Origin: Psoroptes ovis
Taxonomy: Eukaryota > Arthropoda > Arachnida > Sarcoptiformes > Psoroptidae
Assembly: GCA_002943765.1 (NCBI GenBank)
Contig: PQWQ01000001.1
Coordinates: 1,364,001-1,428,000, forward strand
Reading direction: 5' to 3'
DNA: 64,000 bases
This document shows positions 38,880 to 49,367 of this stretch, piece by piece. The translations under genes and the position numbers were made by a program. The number at the start of each line of letters is the position of its first letter. Within the stretch, counting starts at the first letter, position 1. A model generated the notes under the pieces. That model was not told the DNA's origin. It saw only the letters and a list, made by a program, of their open reading frames with translations, and did no database searches.

Positions 38880-40689
38880 TTAACACGTTCTCTGCCGTGG
38901 GGGTCACCGATGACCGGCGGCGCGGTCAATTTTGAAAACCGGAAATCATGGTTAATATGGATACAGATCAATTTTTTAAAAATTTTATTGTTACTACCAT
39001 GAATTGAAGAGATAAATGCAATATAGAACATGCAAAAATATTTTTATTATTCAGTTAAATGATTAATCAAAAATATACATAATTTTTAATGTATTTTGCG
39101 ATGAATCTGATTGAAACACTCGAGGCAAAGATAAGGCGAATCCACGCAATCTGGGCAATATGTTACAACTTTTTTGGTGCGATTCTTAGCTTCGGTCCTT
39201 CCTAAGAGTTCAGAATTTTTAGCGTAGCACACCTTACAAATTCGCCTGACCTCTCGTACATTCCACATCTTTTTCTTCATTTCATGGCGCGGTCTGCTCT
39301 GTATACTTATTCTTGGTGGTATGAAGTCATTATCGGTGCAATTCATAAAGTAAAGGGCCAACTTCATCCTGAACTTTGATATTGTTATATTTTTATTGAT
39401 AATATGTTTGTATATTACAAGCGAATTAACCACACAGGTGTTAAGAAGAAGTTCAATCGTCAGTTTTCGATACCATTTGAGGGATTTTCTCAACGGTGAA
39501 CAATATACGATCATTTTATCGGATAGATCGACCGATGATTTACCTAGATTATAATCTACAATTATTTTAGGTTTCTCCATTGAACGATTTTTTTTGTACT
39601 GTAATCATCTCTGCAGAATGTCTGGTCGAAAGCATTTGCACGTCTCGCTTGTCCTTCCATTTCAAAACGGTTATTCCATCCTTATTTTGTCGAGCAATAA
39701 GTTCTCCTCGTTTTATTTATTTATTTATTTTTTTTTGCCAACACTGCTATAGGATTATCTCGTCTATTTTTTTCGCAGGGTTCCCAAAAGGTGTGGGCCC
39801 ATTTCATTCAATCTTTTCGCAAGATCGATGCTTGTATACCAATTATCGGTACAGACAGTGTGGCCTTTGCATAAATTATCTTGGCAAAGATTAATTACGA
39901 TCTCAGTCGACTTGCTTACAGATTTTATATTTGTATCTCCGTCTTTACCCGCGTATATTCTAAATGCATAAGTATATCCCCTTGGCCCACAGCATAATTT
40001 AAAAATTTTTATGCCATATTTGTGACGTTTTTGTTTTAAATATTGACGAAATACTATGCGTCCTCGGAAGGGTACTAAAGACTCATCCACGCATACCATC
40101 TCATCTGGTGCATAATATTTTTTAAAATTATTTTCCAAATGATCGACTATGTTCGCGATCTTAGATAATCGATTTCTTTCATTGTTTTCTTCATTATTAC
40201 TGAAATGAATGAATCGTAATAATAATTCGAATCCGGTTTATCGCCAATGTTGTTCTAGGGAGCGATAAGTTGTAACCTTCAGATTTGCTCCATTAGAGGG
40301 TTCATTTGTGAATACCAAACCCATATACAGAATCAGTGCAAAAAATCGTTTGATTTCTTGCGGATTTGTCTCAGTACCACTGATCTAATCTATATGACTG
40401 CGAATCTGATTTTCTTTGCGTTGCATAGATGTTGGTTTGTTTCGCGATGATTTTGAATATTTCAGCCGTGGCGAATACAAAATAGAAATCATGCGGTTCT
40501 CTGCAAAAGAAAATTTGTGATTGATCGGTGTTGATACCTGACGATTCGGAAAAAGTAATATCGGTTGTATTAGTTGACGGAATCCTCCAATCATCATCGA
40601 ATTTTTCATTTGAATCATCTGATTGTATGATGAATGGAAAGACGTGAACGGAAAGACACGTAAAATTTGCGCGGCAGACAACGTGATAA
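38880..40689 (-). mobile_element. piggyBac-like DNA transposon, end to end, inactivated
   Basis: The left end is TTAA (38880-38883) followed by CACGTTCTCTGCCG (38884-38897). The right end is CGGCAGACAACGTG (40672-40685), its inverted complement with one mismatch, followed by ATAA where TTAA is expected (one base changed). This is the TTAA target and short terminal repeat typical of piggyBac. The 1.8-kb body carries a broken transposase on the minus strand. The fold-back element at 40700 inserted 11 nt outside the right end. Confidence 0.85.
39086..40669 (-). pseudogene. piggyBac transposase pseudogene (DDE_Tnp_1_7 family)
   Basis: Reads leftward from about 40670 to the stop at 39086. The catalytic triad is still visible: CVDESLVPFRGR (first Asp), CTDNWYTSIDLA (second) and KSSVDLSDKM (third). 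The C-terminal cysteine-rich zinc domain (CKVCYAKN ... TYCPDCVDSPYLCLECF ... IHRKIH) is also present. Breaks: in-frame stops near 40384 (after QIRSHID) and near 40240 (after SLEQHWR); a frameshift at the A run after GTLRK (about 39770); loss of frame across an A/T repeat at about 39712-39735; and another shift just before EKPKIIVDYN (about 39580). It therefore cannot encode a working transposase. Confidence 0.85.
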
Positions 40690-40699
40690 AGTAGATTTA

Positions 40700-41902
40700 C
40701 AGGGTTATGCAGAAATATACGGAAAATTATTCAAAATATATGGAAAAAAATTCAAAAATATATGGACAATTATTCAAAATGTAAAGAAAAAAATTCAAAA
40801 ATATATGGACAAATATTCAAAAATATATGGACAAATATTCAAAAATATAAAGAAAAAAATTCATAAATATATGGACAAATATTCAAAATATATGGACTAA
40901 TATTCATAAATATATGGACTAATATTCATAAATATAAGGAAAAAAATTCATAAATATATGGACAAATATTCAAAATATATGGACTAATATTCATAAATAT
41001 ATGGACTAATATTCATAAATATAAGGAAAAAAATTCATAAATATATGGACAAATATTCAAAATATATGGACTAATATTCATAAATATATGGACTAATATT
41101 CATAAATATAAGGAAAAAAATTCATAAATATATGGACAAATATTCAAAATATATGGACTAATATTCATAAATATATGGACTAATATTCATAAATATAAGG
41201 AAAAAAATTCATAAATATATGGACAAATATTCAAAATATATGGACTAATATTCATAAATATATGGACTAATATTCATAAATATAAGGAAAAAAATTCATA
41301 AATATATGGACTAATATTCAAAATGTAAATGATGAAATGAATTTTTTTTTTATTATTTTATCTTTATAAAACCTCTATTTCTTCTAATAATAGAGGTGTA
41401 ATAATAATAATAATAACAAATAAATGTTCCAAGGGTGGTTCCGGCATATGCGCCGGTGGGTAGAAGCCGCATTAGCACGGCAACAATTCATTTAAAATTT
41501 TTGAAAATTTTAATTTATCATCACATTTCAATTTTTCCAAATATACAATCGTTTATAATAATGAATTGTTAATTATTTTCCAAATATACAAATGTTCATA
41601 ATGTTAAATTGTTATTTTTTTTTTTTTTGTTTATCTGTTTATTACTTATTTATTTGTTATTTTTTTGTTTGTTAACATTTATTTGTTATTATTATTATTA
41701 TTACACCTCTATTATTAGAAGAAATAGAGGTTTTATAAAGATAAAATAAAAAAAAAAAAATTTCATTTCATCATTTACATTTTGAATATTTGTCCATATA
41801 TTTTTGAATTTTTTTCTTTACATTTTGAATAATTGTCCATATATTTTTGAATTTTTTTCCATATATTTTGAATAATTTTCCGTATATTTCTGCATAACCC
41901 TG
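40700..41902. mobile_element. 1.2-kb fold-back MITE with TA flanks
   Basis: Ends CAGGGTTATGCAG and CTGCATAACCCTG, each flanked outside by TA (40698-40699, 41903-41904), as in Tc1/mariner-type nonautonomous elements. The right arm (about 41674-41902, 229 bp) is an almost exact inverted copy of the left arm, with the outer 120 bp or so identical by eye. The left arm is longer because a tandem array (40823-41309 region) was added. Both arms include CCTCTATTTCTTCTAATAAT and its complement. The central spacer holds a GC-richer patch (GTGGTTCCGGCATATGCGCC near 41440). No open frame for a transposase. Confidence 0.82.
40861..41295. repeat. 87-bp tandem repeat array, five units
   Basis: Units start at 40861, 40948, 41035, 41122 and 41209, exactly 87 bp apart, and read as identical by eye; a partial sixth follows. 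Each unit consists of four sub-repeats of about 22 bp built on TCATAAATATATGGAC. The array exists in the left arm of the fold-back element only. Confidence 0.9.
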
Positions 41903-42180
41903 TAATGGTAGGAATTTTTCAAGTCGGAATTTTAATTTTACGGCTATTTCAACAACAAATGTCGATCACTATTTAATAGTCGCATGAAATTGTACCTTTC
42001 AAAACACTTTTTGTTGAAGGTTAATTTTTTGCTGTGTTGATCAATCATTCCAATTAACCTTCAGAGAATGAGTGATGATAATTCGTTTTCTATTTAATTT
42101 AGTTTTTTTAATTTTTGATTAATTTTTTCTCTTATTTACCATAATTGTGTCACTGCTGATTCATTGATTGAAAACGATAA

Positions 42181-42638
42181 ATGAAACTACAATCATCTGA
42201 TATGGCAAACAATATTAATAATAATAATGATATTGATGATTCGAAAAAATATGGTGGATGTGAAGGTCCAGATGCTATGTATGTCAAATTGATATCATCT
42301 GATCGCCATGAATTTATTATTAAACGTGAACATGCATTGACATCTGGCACCATCAAAGCTATGCTAAGTGGTCCAGGTATTTGTTTTTTCTAATCATTGA
42401 TATTGAAAAATATATTGACAAATCTTTTTTCTCACGAATTTTTTCAGGTCAATTCGAAGAAAATGAAACAAACGAAGTAAATTTCCGTGAAATACCATCA
42501 CATATTTTGCAAAAAGTATGTTCATATTTTACATATAAAGTGCGTTATGCAAATAGTGCATCGGAGATACCCGAATTTCAAATTGATCCTGAAATTGCAT
42601 TGGAATTATTGATGGCTGCAAATTTTCTTGATTGTTAA
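42181..42638 (+). CDS. ELOC: Elongin C
   Basis: Two exons, 42181-42376 and 42448-42638, split inside a Gly codon, give 128 residues (112 in human). The protein is the BTB/POZ-like adaptor that, with Elongin B, links VHL-box and SOCS-box substrate receptors to Cullin-2/5 ubiquitin ligases; it is also part of the Elongin elongation complex. Recognised from YGGCEGPDAMYVKLISSD, KREHALTSGTIKAMLSGPG, ENETNEVNFREIPSH and the terminal ALELLMAANFLDC. The N-terminal extension is Asn-rich; a second in-frame ATG at 42202 is an equally plausible start. Convergent with the eS7 gene (265 nt between stops). It lies just right of the transposon island. Confidence 0.97.
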
Positions 42639-42702
42639 AAATTATGTTTTCAAATGTAACTGTAATTAATTTATAACATTAATCTATGATTGAAATGCGA
42701 TG

Positions 42703-42708
42703 AATAAA
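42703..42708 (+). terminator. Poly(A) signal of Elongin C
   Basis: AATAAA, 65 nt after the stop codon. Confidence 0.6.
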
Positions 42709-42855
42709 TATTTAAAATATTGATAATAATTCTGATTGTTGAAACTTTTGCCTTCATCATTAGATTAATCGGTGAACAGTACAAACTAGGCATCTTGCTA
42801 GCCGATTTTAATAAAATTGACAATGAAGATGATTGAAATTAAAAATATCTTTTTT

Positions 42856-42861
42856 TTTATT
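42856..42861 (-). terminator. Poly(A) signal of eS7
   Basis: AATAAA on the minus strand, about 43 nt after the stop codon. Confidence 0.55.
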
Positions 42862-42903
42862 TTTTCAAAATATTAAAAATTCATTTCAAAAATACAAATC
42901 GAA

Positions 42904-43548
42904 TCAGAAAAGCGGCTCAGGGAATTCAAATGTCACCTCACGACCTGTCAATTTTTTATAAACAGCTGAAAATGTATCCACTTTATGTTCGATTTGTGTT
43001 TGTGATGATTTGTCCAAATGAATTTTAAATAAACGGCTACCGCCTAAACGAATACGTGTACGTTTGCCAACAATTTCAGCTGGGAAAACTAAATCTTCAA
43101 GTATCGAATCATAAACGGCAGTCAATGTACGGCTACGTGGACGTTTTTGTTTCGATTTAGATCGCAATTTTCTTGTTGGTTTCGGTAAAATGGTACGTTT
43201 TGCAATAACAACAACATGTTTACCACTAAATTTCTTTTCCAATTCACGTACAAGACGATTTTGAATTTTTTGAAATGCTTTCAATTGTGGTACCGGTACA
43301 TTAATAATGATAGCCTTTTTACCGGCAACATCAATTTCTTTTGCACCAGTAATATGTAATTCACGAAGTTGACTTTTTAAATCCGTATTAATTTCAAGAT
43401 CCAATAATGCCTATACAAACAAATAAAATATTTCATTTAATGAACGTAAACGAAAAATTTCACTACAAACCTGAGCAATATTTTCTTCAAATGGATCAAT
43501 TGTTTCATTACCCGATTTTATGATTTTATTACGAAGTAAATTAGCCAT
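42904..43548 (-). CDS. RPS7: 40S ribosomal protein S7 (eS7)
   Basis: Exons 43471-43548 (26 codons) and 42904-43410 (168 codons plus stop) are joined in phase 0 across a 60-nt intron. The product has 194 residues, the same as human eS7. It is a structural protein of the small ribosomal subunit needed for 18S rRNA maturation. Recognised from KQKRPRSRTLTAVYDSILED, VFPAEIVGKRTRIRLGGSRL and the terminal LTGREVTFEFPEPLF. Strongly basic in the middle, as expected. Start ATG at 43546-43548 yields MANLLRNKIIKSGNETIDPF, close to family N-termini. Confidence 0.98.
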
Positions 43549-44452
43549 TGTTTCGCTTGAAATCAATCAATTTCAATTATTTTGATAATATTTTATATTA
43601 AAAATTATTCCAACAAGAATTAAAATCAAATTCAAAAGCAGAAAATAAGCACTGGCCAACGTGCACACCACACAGGATCAAGGAAGCATATGCGAACAAC
43701 AACAACAAAAAAAATACACACGATTCCAAACTATCGATTATTTGAATCGATTCAATCGAAACTATCGATACTTTTATGATGTTGTGAATTTTTGCAAAAA
43801 AAAAAAAAAACAGAAATTCTTCATTTCTTCATTCGCTGTTTTTTGTTTACGATTGATTCAATTTGTTTGGTGGCTAACTATTGCTTGGTGGAGGGTCTTT
43901 TTATTTTCTCTCACTGATTTGCTCGCTATATCGCAATTGATTTCATTAAATTTTTCAGTTTTTTTGTTTTTGTTGTTTTAGATTAATTTTTATTTCATTT
44001 TTTTCCTTTGAAATGAAAGAAAATAATTTATCAAAATAAATGAATGAATGAATGAATAAATGAATCAACTGATTGAATCATTGAATTATTCCACAACGAC
44101 CAGAGTAAACAACGATAATAAACAAACAAACAACGATAGCAAATAGAAGAAAAAAGAAAAATAAATCCATTAATAATCAATTATTGTTTCAAATGATGAA
44201 GTGAAATTGAAATAATGTTTCATTCATTTTTCAGCACTAAATATTGTTTTTCACGATGAAATATTTTAAAGAAAAATTCAATAATTGTTTTTCCATATGA
44301 ATGAATTTTTCCAGAATAATTTGATACAAATAAATAAAACGAAAAAGATTTTTATTTTCTCATTTGTCAAAAAAATTCCTATTTTTCCATCATCATTTTC
44401 ATCATAGAAATTTTGACGTTTTTATTTTGTTAGTTTTTTACCCAATTATAAT
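43549..44452. promoter_or_regulatory. Divergent intergenic region, eS7 (-) / ZDHHC (+)
   Basis: About 900 nt between two divergent starts must contain both promoters. No clear TATA box seen. A 106-codon plus-strand open frame at 43661 is Phe/Lys-rich and not supported as a gene. Confidence 0.4.
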
Positions 44453-46657
44453 ATGCCTAATTGTAAATCAATAAAACGTCTTATTCCGGCTACATGTGCA
44501 TGGATTTTATTGTTAACAACAACGGCATTGTTTTTTATTTTTCCGTAAGTTTATAATTTTTTTTTTTAAATATTAATTTTCGGTCAATTGAAACAATAAA
44601 TGATTAATCATGTTTATTTATTTATTCATTCTTTTTTCTCTCAGATGTAGACGTTTACATGAAGAATATCAATTCACAATCACCATAGCTCAATTAATTA
44701 TAACATTTTTTGTCATTTCAAATTTATTTGCTGCAACATTTTTCGATCCTGGCATCATCAAGCGAGGTTTGTTTAAAAATTTTTGTTGATTAATATTTTA
44801 AATTTTACCCTTCAAAATAATTTATACTATTAATATGGAACTTAATCTTTTTATGATAGCGGATGATGATGAAGATTCTGAAGATAATCGTACATCAATA
44901 TTTGAAGAAGTTGTTATCAATAAATATTCAGTACGAATGAAATGGTGTTCAACATGTCGATTTTATCGTCCACCAAGATGTTCTCATTGTTCTGTTTGTA
45001 ACAATTGTATTGAAGTAAATTTGATTATTTTTCTTAAATAAATCTCAAAAGATTAATTATAAATCTATTTTCAGCGTTTTGATCATCATTGTCCATGGGT
45101 GAACAATTGTATCGGTAGAAGAAATTATCGTCATTTCTTTTTTTTCTTGATATTTTTAACCATCCACATGATAACAATATTTTGTTGGTGCATATTATTT
45201 GTGATAAATCATCGTAACAATATACATGATACAGCTGTCATTGTTGCGTATGTATTCTTTTCGACTTTAAATTCAAATTATCATTAAATTTATCGTATCA
45301 TAGAATCGCATTGATCGTAATCATAACAATATTTTTCATTCCAATTGTTGGTTTGACCGGCTTTCATATTGTACTTGTTGCACGTGGACGTACAACAAAT
45401 GAACAAGTGACACAAAAATTTCATCGTCAAATCAATCCATTTTCTCAAGGTTGTTTTTATAATTGTTTATATACTCTTTGTGGCCCTAGTTATCCTGGGT
45501 ATGATGTTTTTCAATGTGTATTTATGTGAACACTAACGCTTTTTTTAATTAGTTCATTATATAAAAAGAAAGTATCCAAAATACCTTTCAAAGAGATTTT
45601 TGCTCATCAAGATAACAATAAAATGGATGAGGAAAATGATGATCTCGTATATGTTGTTGACATATCTGATGTACGTATCGATTTAATCATTTGTTTTTTA
45701 GTGTGTTCTAATTTTTTATCTTTCATCGACTAGCCGTCAAAAAACATTTTGCTTGAAAGACTTGATAAAAATGAGAAAAGAGATGAATCATATCATGAAT
45801 CATCAAATCCTGATTCTGATCATAATTATCAGCATAAGCATAAATATAACAGAATACAATATGATGATTGGGATAATGGACAGAATCATATTGTGACAAT
45901 GCATAATCCAAAAAAGTATGTTACTTTTTTCAAATACGCATATGATTATTGATTTTTTCCTTAAAATAGCGGTACAAAAGAAACTACATTCATTGCATTA
46001 TCATCATCCTCATCAACAAATCCACAACAACATCATCATTATCATCATACATCACCGATGAAAGCAAATTTTACGCCATATCATCATTCACATCATCATA
46101 ATAGTAATAATCGATTAAAAAGTACATCAATCAATGAGATAACATCTATGAATAAAACATATTCGCCACTAAAAAACCATCAAAACAATAATATTAATGG
46201 ACCTGAAGGTGGTATGCTGATTTATTATTCACCAGATGCAGGTGGAAATTATCCAATCGATAATCAAAATCATCATTTAAAGAACAAATATAATTCTGAA
46301 AATGAGCTTCATAACTTTTCGAAAACAGCAGTACCACCTCCATCATCATCCAGAAATAATTTCTTAAATTATATTGATGATGATGAAATTAATGATTATA
46401 AATTAAATTATAGCAATGGTAATAATAATATTAATAATAGTGATATATCATCTAAAAAATATTTTAAACGACCGATGCCATTTCAAAAAGCATTAGAATT
46501 AAGTAATCAAATTGAAAATAATAACAATAATCATAATCTAAATGTAAATATGAGAAAAAATGAAAATATTGTAAATAATAATTCAAATGGAAACAGTAAC
46601 AATAATAATTCAAATCGTCAAAGCCAATATGAAATGAATTATGAGATATCTGTTTAA
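44453..46657 (+). CDS. Palmitoyltransferase, ZDHHC5/ZDHHC8-type
   Basis: Eight exons (44453-44544, 44645-44766, 44860-45014, 45075-45247, 45304-45498, 45553-45670, 45734-45915, 45970-46657) give 574 residues. DHHC enzymes transfer palmitate from CoA to protein cysteines; the ZDHHC5/8 group acts at the plasma membrane and endosomes. Two N-terminal membrane segments (about residues 11-30 and 45-65) are followed by a Cys-rich zinc domain (MKWCSTCRFYRPPRCSHCSV) with the catalytic D126-HH-C129 in RFDHHCPWVNNCIGRRNYRH, two more membrane segments, and the TTxE region (ARGRTTNEQVTQKFH). The long tail is His/Asn/Ser-rich and poorly conserved, yet ends in YEISV, the PDZ ligand known from ZDHHC5/8, which argues strongly for orthology. 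Introns are 50-100 nt. Convergent with LMBRD2. Confidence 0.96.
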
Positions 46658-46663
46658 TAACCA

Positions 46664-46669
46664 AATAAA
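46664..46669 (+). terminator. Poly(A) signal of the ZDHHC gene
   Basis: AATAAA, 6 nt past the stop codon; unusually close, so a downstream signal may be used instead. Confidence 0.4.
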
Positions 46670-46742
46670 TTAAAAGATTTTTATTCAATAATTATGATTA
46701 ATATGTCTAAAATATAATATAGCATGATTGATTCATTGTTTT

Positions 46743-46748
46743 TTTATT
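46743..46748 (-). terminator. Poly(A) signal of LMBRD2
   Basis: AATAAA on the minus strand about 47 nt after the stop at 46795, within the 137-nt gap shared with the convergent ZDHHC gene. Confidence 0.5.
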
Positions 46749-46794
46749 TATTTCCTTATGTAAATAAAATCCCATTGTTCGTGTTTGTTTCTTT

Positions 46795-49079
46795 TTAAAT
46801 ATCATCAAATAAATTTTTATTAATATTGAGTACATTTTGTTGTTGCTGCTGTTGTTCATATTCATTTTCATCATCATTAATCGAAACTGTTTGTTCTGAT
46901 AGTAATTTTTCTTGACTTGTTGTACGATTCAGATTGAAATTTCTATCCAATCGTCTTTTCGATGCAGATATCATGGTTGAATTACGTTTTCGTAATTCTC
47001 TTTGTACATGTTTTTCACCATCGATCAAATATTCTTGACTAATTTCATCGAATAAATTATAACCATAGCCAAAACCGAAAAATGATATGAATTTCTTATC
47101 CAATTTGAATAAAATTGCAATACAATAAATACACATGAACAATGGTAAATAAATAAAAATATTATCATTAATATATGAAATTGTATCTAAATGTCCCATT
47201 ATTTTCGTGAATGATGTTTCCGTGATTATTGATTCATCCGATATATGAGAATCAAAATGAATTAAACTCAAAAAATTCAAACATAACGGTGATGCTAAAC
47301 GACATAGTAACCTGTAATTTTTCAATTATTGTCAGAAACAAACGAAAAAAAAATTGAAGGAAACTTACATTCCACTAAAAATTAAACTGTATTCATCTGT
47401 TTGATGATGTTTTGCCAAATAATAATAATTAAAAATTCGTATTTTAAATATTGTATAATAACAGCAGCAGCTTATGTAAGCAATGGATAACATCGAAAAT
47501 ATCTGTTTGAAAAAAAAATAAGAATTATTAGAAAACAAAAAGAGACATGATGATTTTATTAATAACTTACTTGAACCCATAAATAATTATGACTAATTAG
47601 TTTGATAATCAATGCAAAAATACTGATCGGTAATGATTTAACAGAAAATGTGAATTCTGACCAAATTATTATAATTGAAAATGTTGCAAATAAATAACCG
47701 GATACAAGAAAAAATAATTTATAAATTATTAAATACTTTCGCTTCAATAAATAATCAAATTTCGGCACATATTTCAATAGCCAACGTTCAATACTAGTAT
47801 AATTATCAGTCGATAATCTACTGATTCCGTTTTTATTATTTAATTCTTTTATAATTTCTTCCAAATGAATTGCTTGTTGTATTAATATTTTATATTGAAT
47901 TTCTGTACGACGTGTTGTTTGTAATGCTTTCTTCAATTTTGAATTCAATTGCACTAAACGTCTTTCATTCAATTCAGTATTTAAATCTGCAGTAGTTATT
48001 GTTGTTGATGCCGATTCGATCGATAATAGCTCATCGCGAAATGTTTCAGGACATTTATCAATGATACATTTTAATTTATCCATCAATTTTTGATATTGTT
48101 GCTGTCTTTGCTGCTGTTTTAATGAATGAATTTTGCAATAAAATGAACGTAATTCATCCAATAAATCATCGAGATTACAATTGGACTCATATTTTTCTTC
48201 GCTAACTTTACCGATCCTAAAATATAAATAATTCAACTTGTATTGATGATTATTATAATAATTTTTTAAAAAATTTCTTGGTATATCAATTAAACCATAA
48301 CCAAGTAAAATCAGTAGCAGAAACAGACCATATGTATTAGATAATGAAATACAGAATATTTTCAAACTTTCAAATGTCAAACGATGTTTTGATACATAAT
48401 AGAATAAAAACACTAAAAATAAAAAACCAAAACAACAATAATATTTTAGATTATCCTTTAAAGATGATTCAATCTTTTTCCAAACAGTAAATTCGCCAGA
48501 TATTGAATATGATTGCATTATTGGTAATATAATCCATGTTAATAATTGTGATGACCAATAAAGAAACTTCCATAAATTTTCCAATACATTTTCTGGTACA
48601 TATGTTATTGGTTTGGCACAAATATTTATGATTGAAGAATTTTGACTAATATTGTTATTGTTCAAAAGATTATTATCAATAATCAAAGATGAATCATTGT
48701 AATGATCGGTGAGATTAAAATGACTGGAATCGTTTAACGATGAAATGTTTGCTGCTCTTGTAATATGTGTTATTGTTGATTGATTAAAATTGGTCAGATT
48801 ATTATTTAAATCTTTATTCAGGATAATACATTGATTATAGATGGTCTATGAATGAGAAAATAATTGAATTAGAAAATAATCAACGAAAAACCGATATAAA
48901 CCAACCGATGTAATATCTAATGGTAATATGAAAATAACATTAAATGAAAAAAACCATGATATAAATACAATGAATGTAATGAATACATTTTGTTGAACGA
49001 AATTACTATAACGATTTAATAGAAAAAATGTTATTGAAAAATTTATTAAAATCACAATCAATAATGGTATGAATATCAT
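46795..49079 (-). CDS. LMBRD2: LMBR1 domain-containing protein 2
   Basis: Exons 48906-49079, 47571-48845, 47369-47502 and 46795-47311 give 699 residues (695 in human). A multi-pass membrane protein of the LMBR1-like family; vertebrate LMBRD2 has been linked to GPCR signalling, but its biochemical role is not settled. Evidence: an N-terminal membrane helix, FILPLDITS joined to TIYNQC across intron 1, the segment WSSQLLTWIILPIMQSYS, LFLLLILLGYGLIDIPRNFL, a coiled-coil middle, FSIIIIWSEFTFS, IFNYYYLAKHHQTDEYSLIF and LCRLASPLCLNF, in the family order. The region after the second helix is a polar, Asn-rich luminal insert of about 65 residues. The basic C-terminal tail ends in a Gln run. Starts 288 nt from the divergent SMC5 start. 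Confidence 0.95.
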
Positions 49080-49367
49080 CGTCGATATTTTTTTTTTCTT
49101 GATGAAATTACATTTTTAATTAAAAAATTTGTAAATTCAATTAATTAAAAGATAAATAATTGTAAAAACAAATCAATCTGTGTCGTATAAATTGATCAAT
49201 TCAATTTAAAGAGAAGATAGTGAGCAACTTGCAACGTATTTATGAATGAAAAATGAATTTTTTCAGTACGAATTTTTTTTTGTTGATTATTCGGATTTAT
49301 TTTCTTTTTTTGGAAAGTATTCTGGCGCCATAATACGATTGATAAACGAATTCTTCAATTCTACAAA
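49080..49367. promoter_or_regulatory. Compact bidirectional promoter, LMBRD2 / SMC5
   Basis: Only 288 nt separate the two start codons, so both promoters and both 5' UTRs lie here. No TATA box recognised. Confidence 0.5.

Noticed and set aside
40861..41295. Regular array that could be mistaken for CRISPR
   Set aside because: Units are wholly identical without variable spacers, the genome is eukaryotic, and the array lies inside a fold-back transposon arm.
43661..43981. 106-codon plus-strand frame between eS7 and ZDHHC
   Set aside because: Lys runs and hydrophobic Phe/Leu stretches, no recognised motif, and it occupies the region needed for two divergent promoters.
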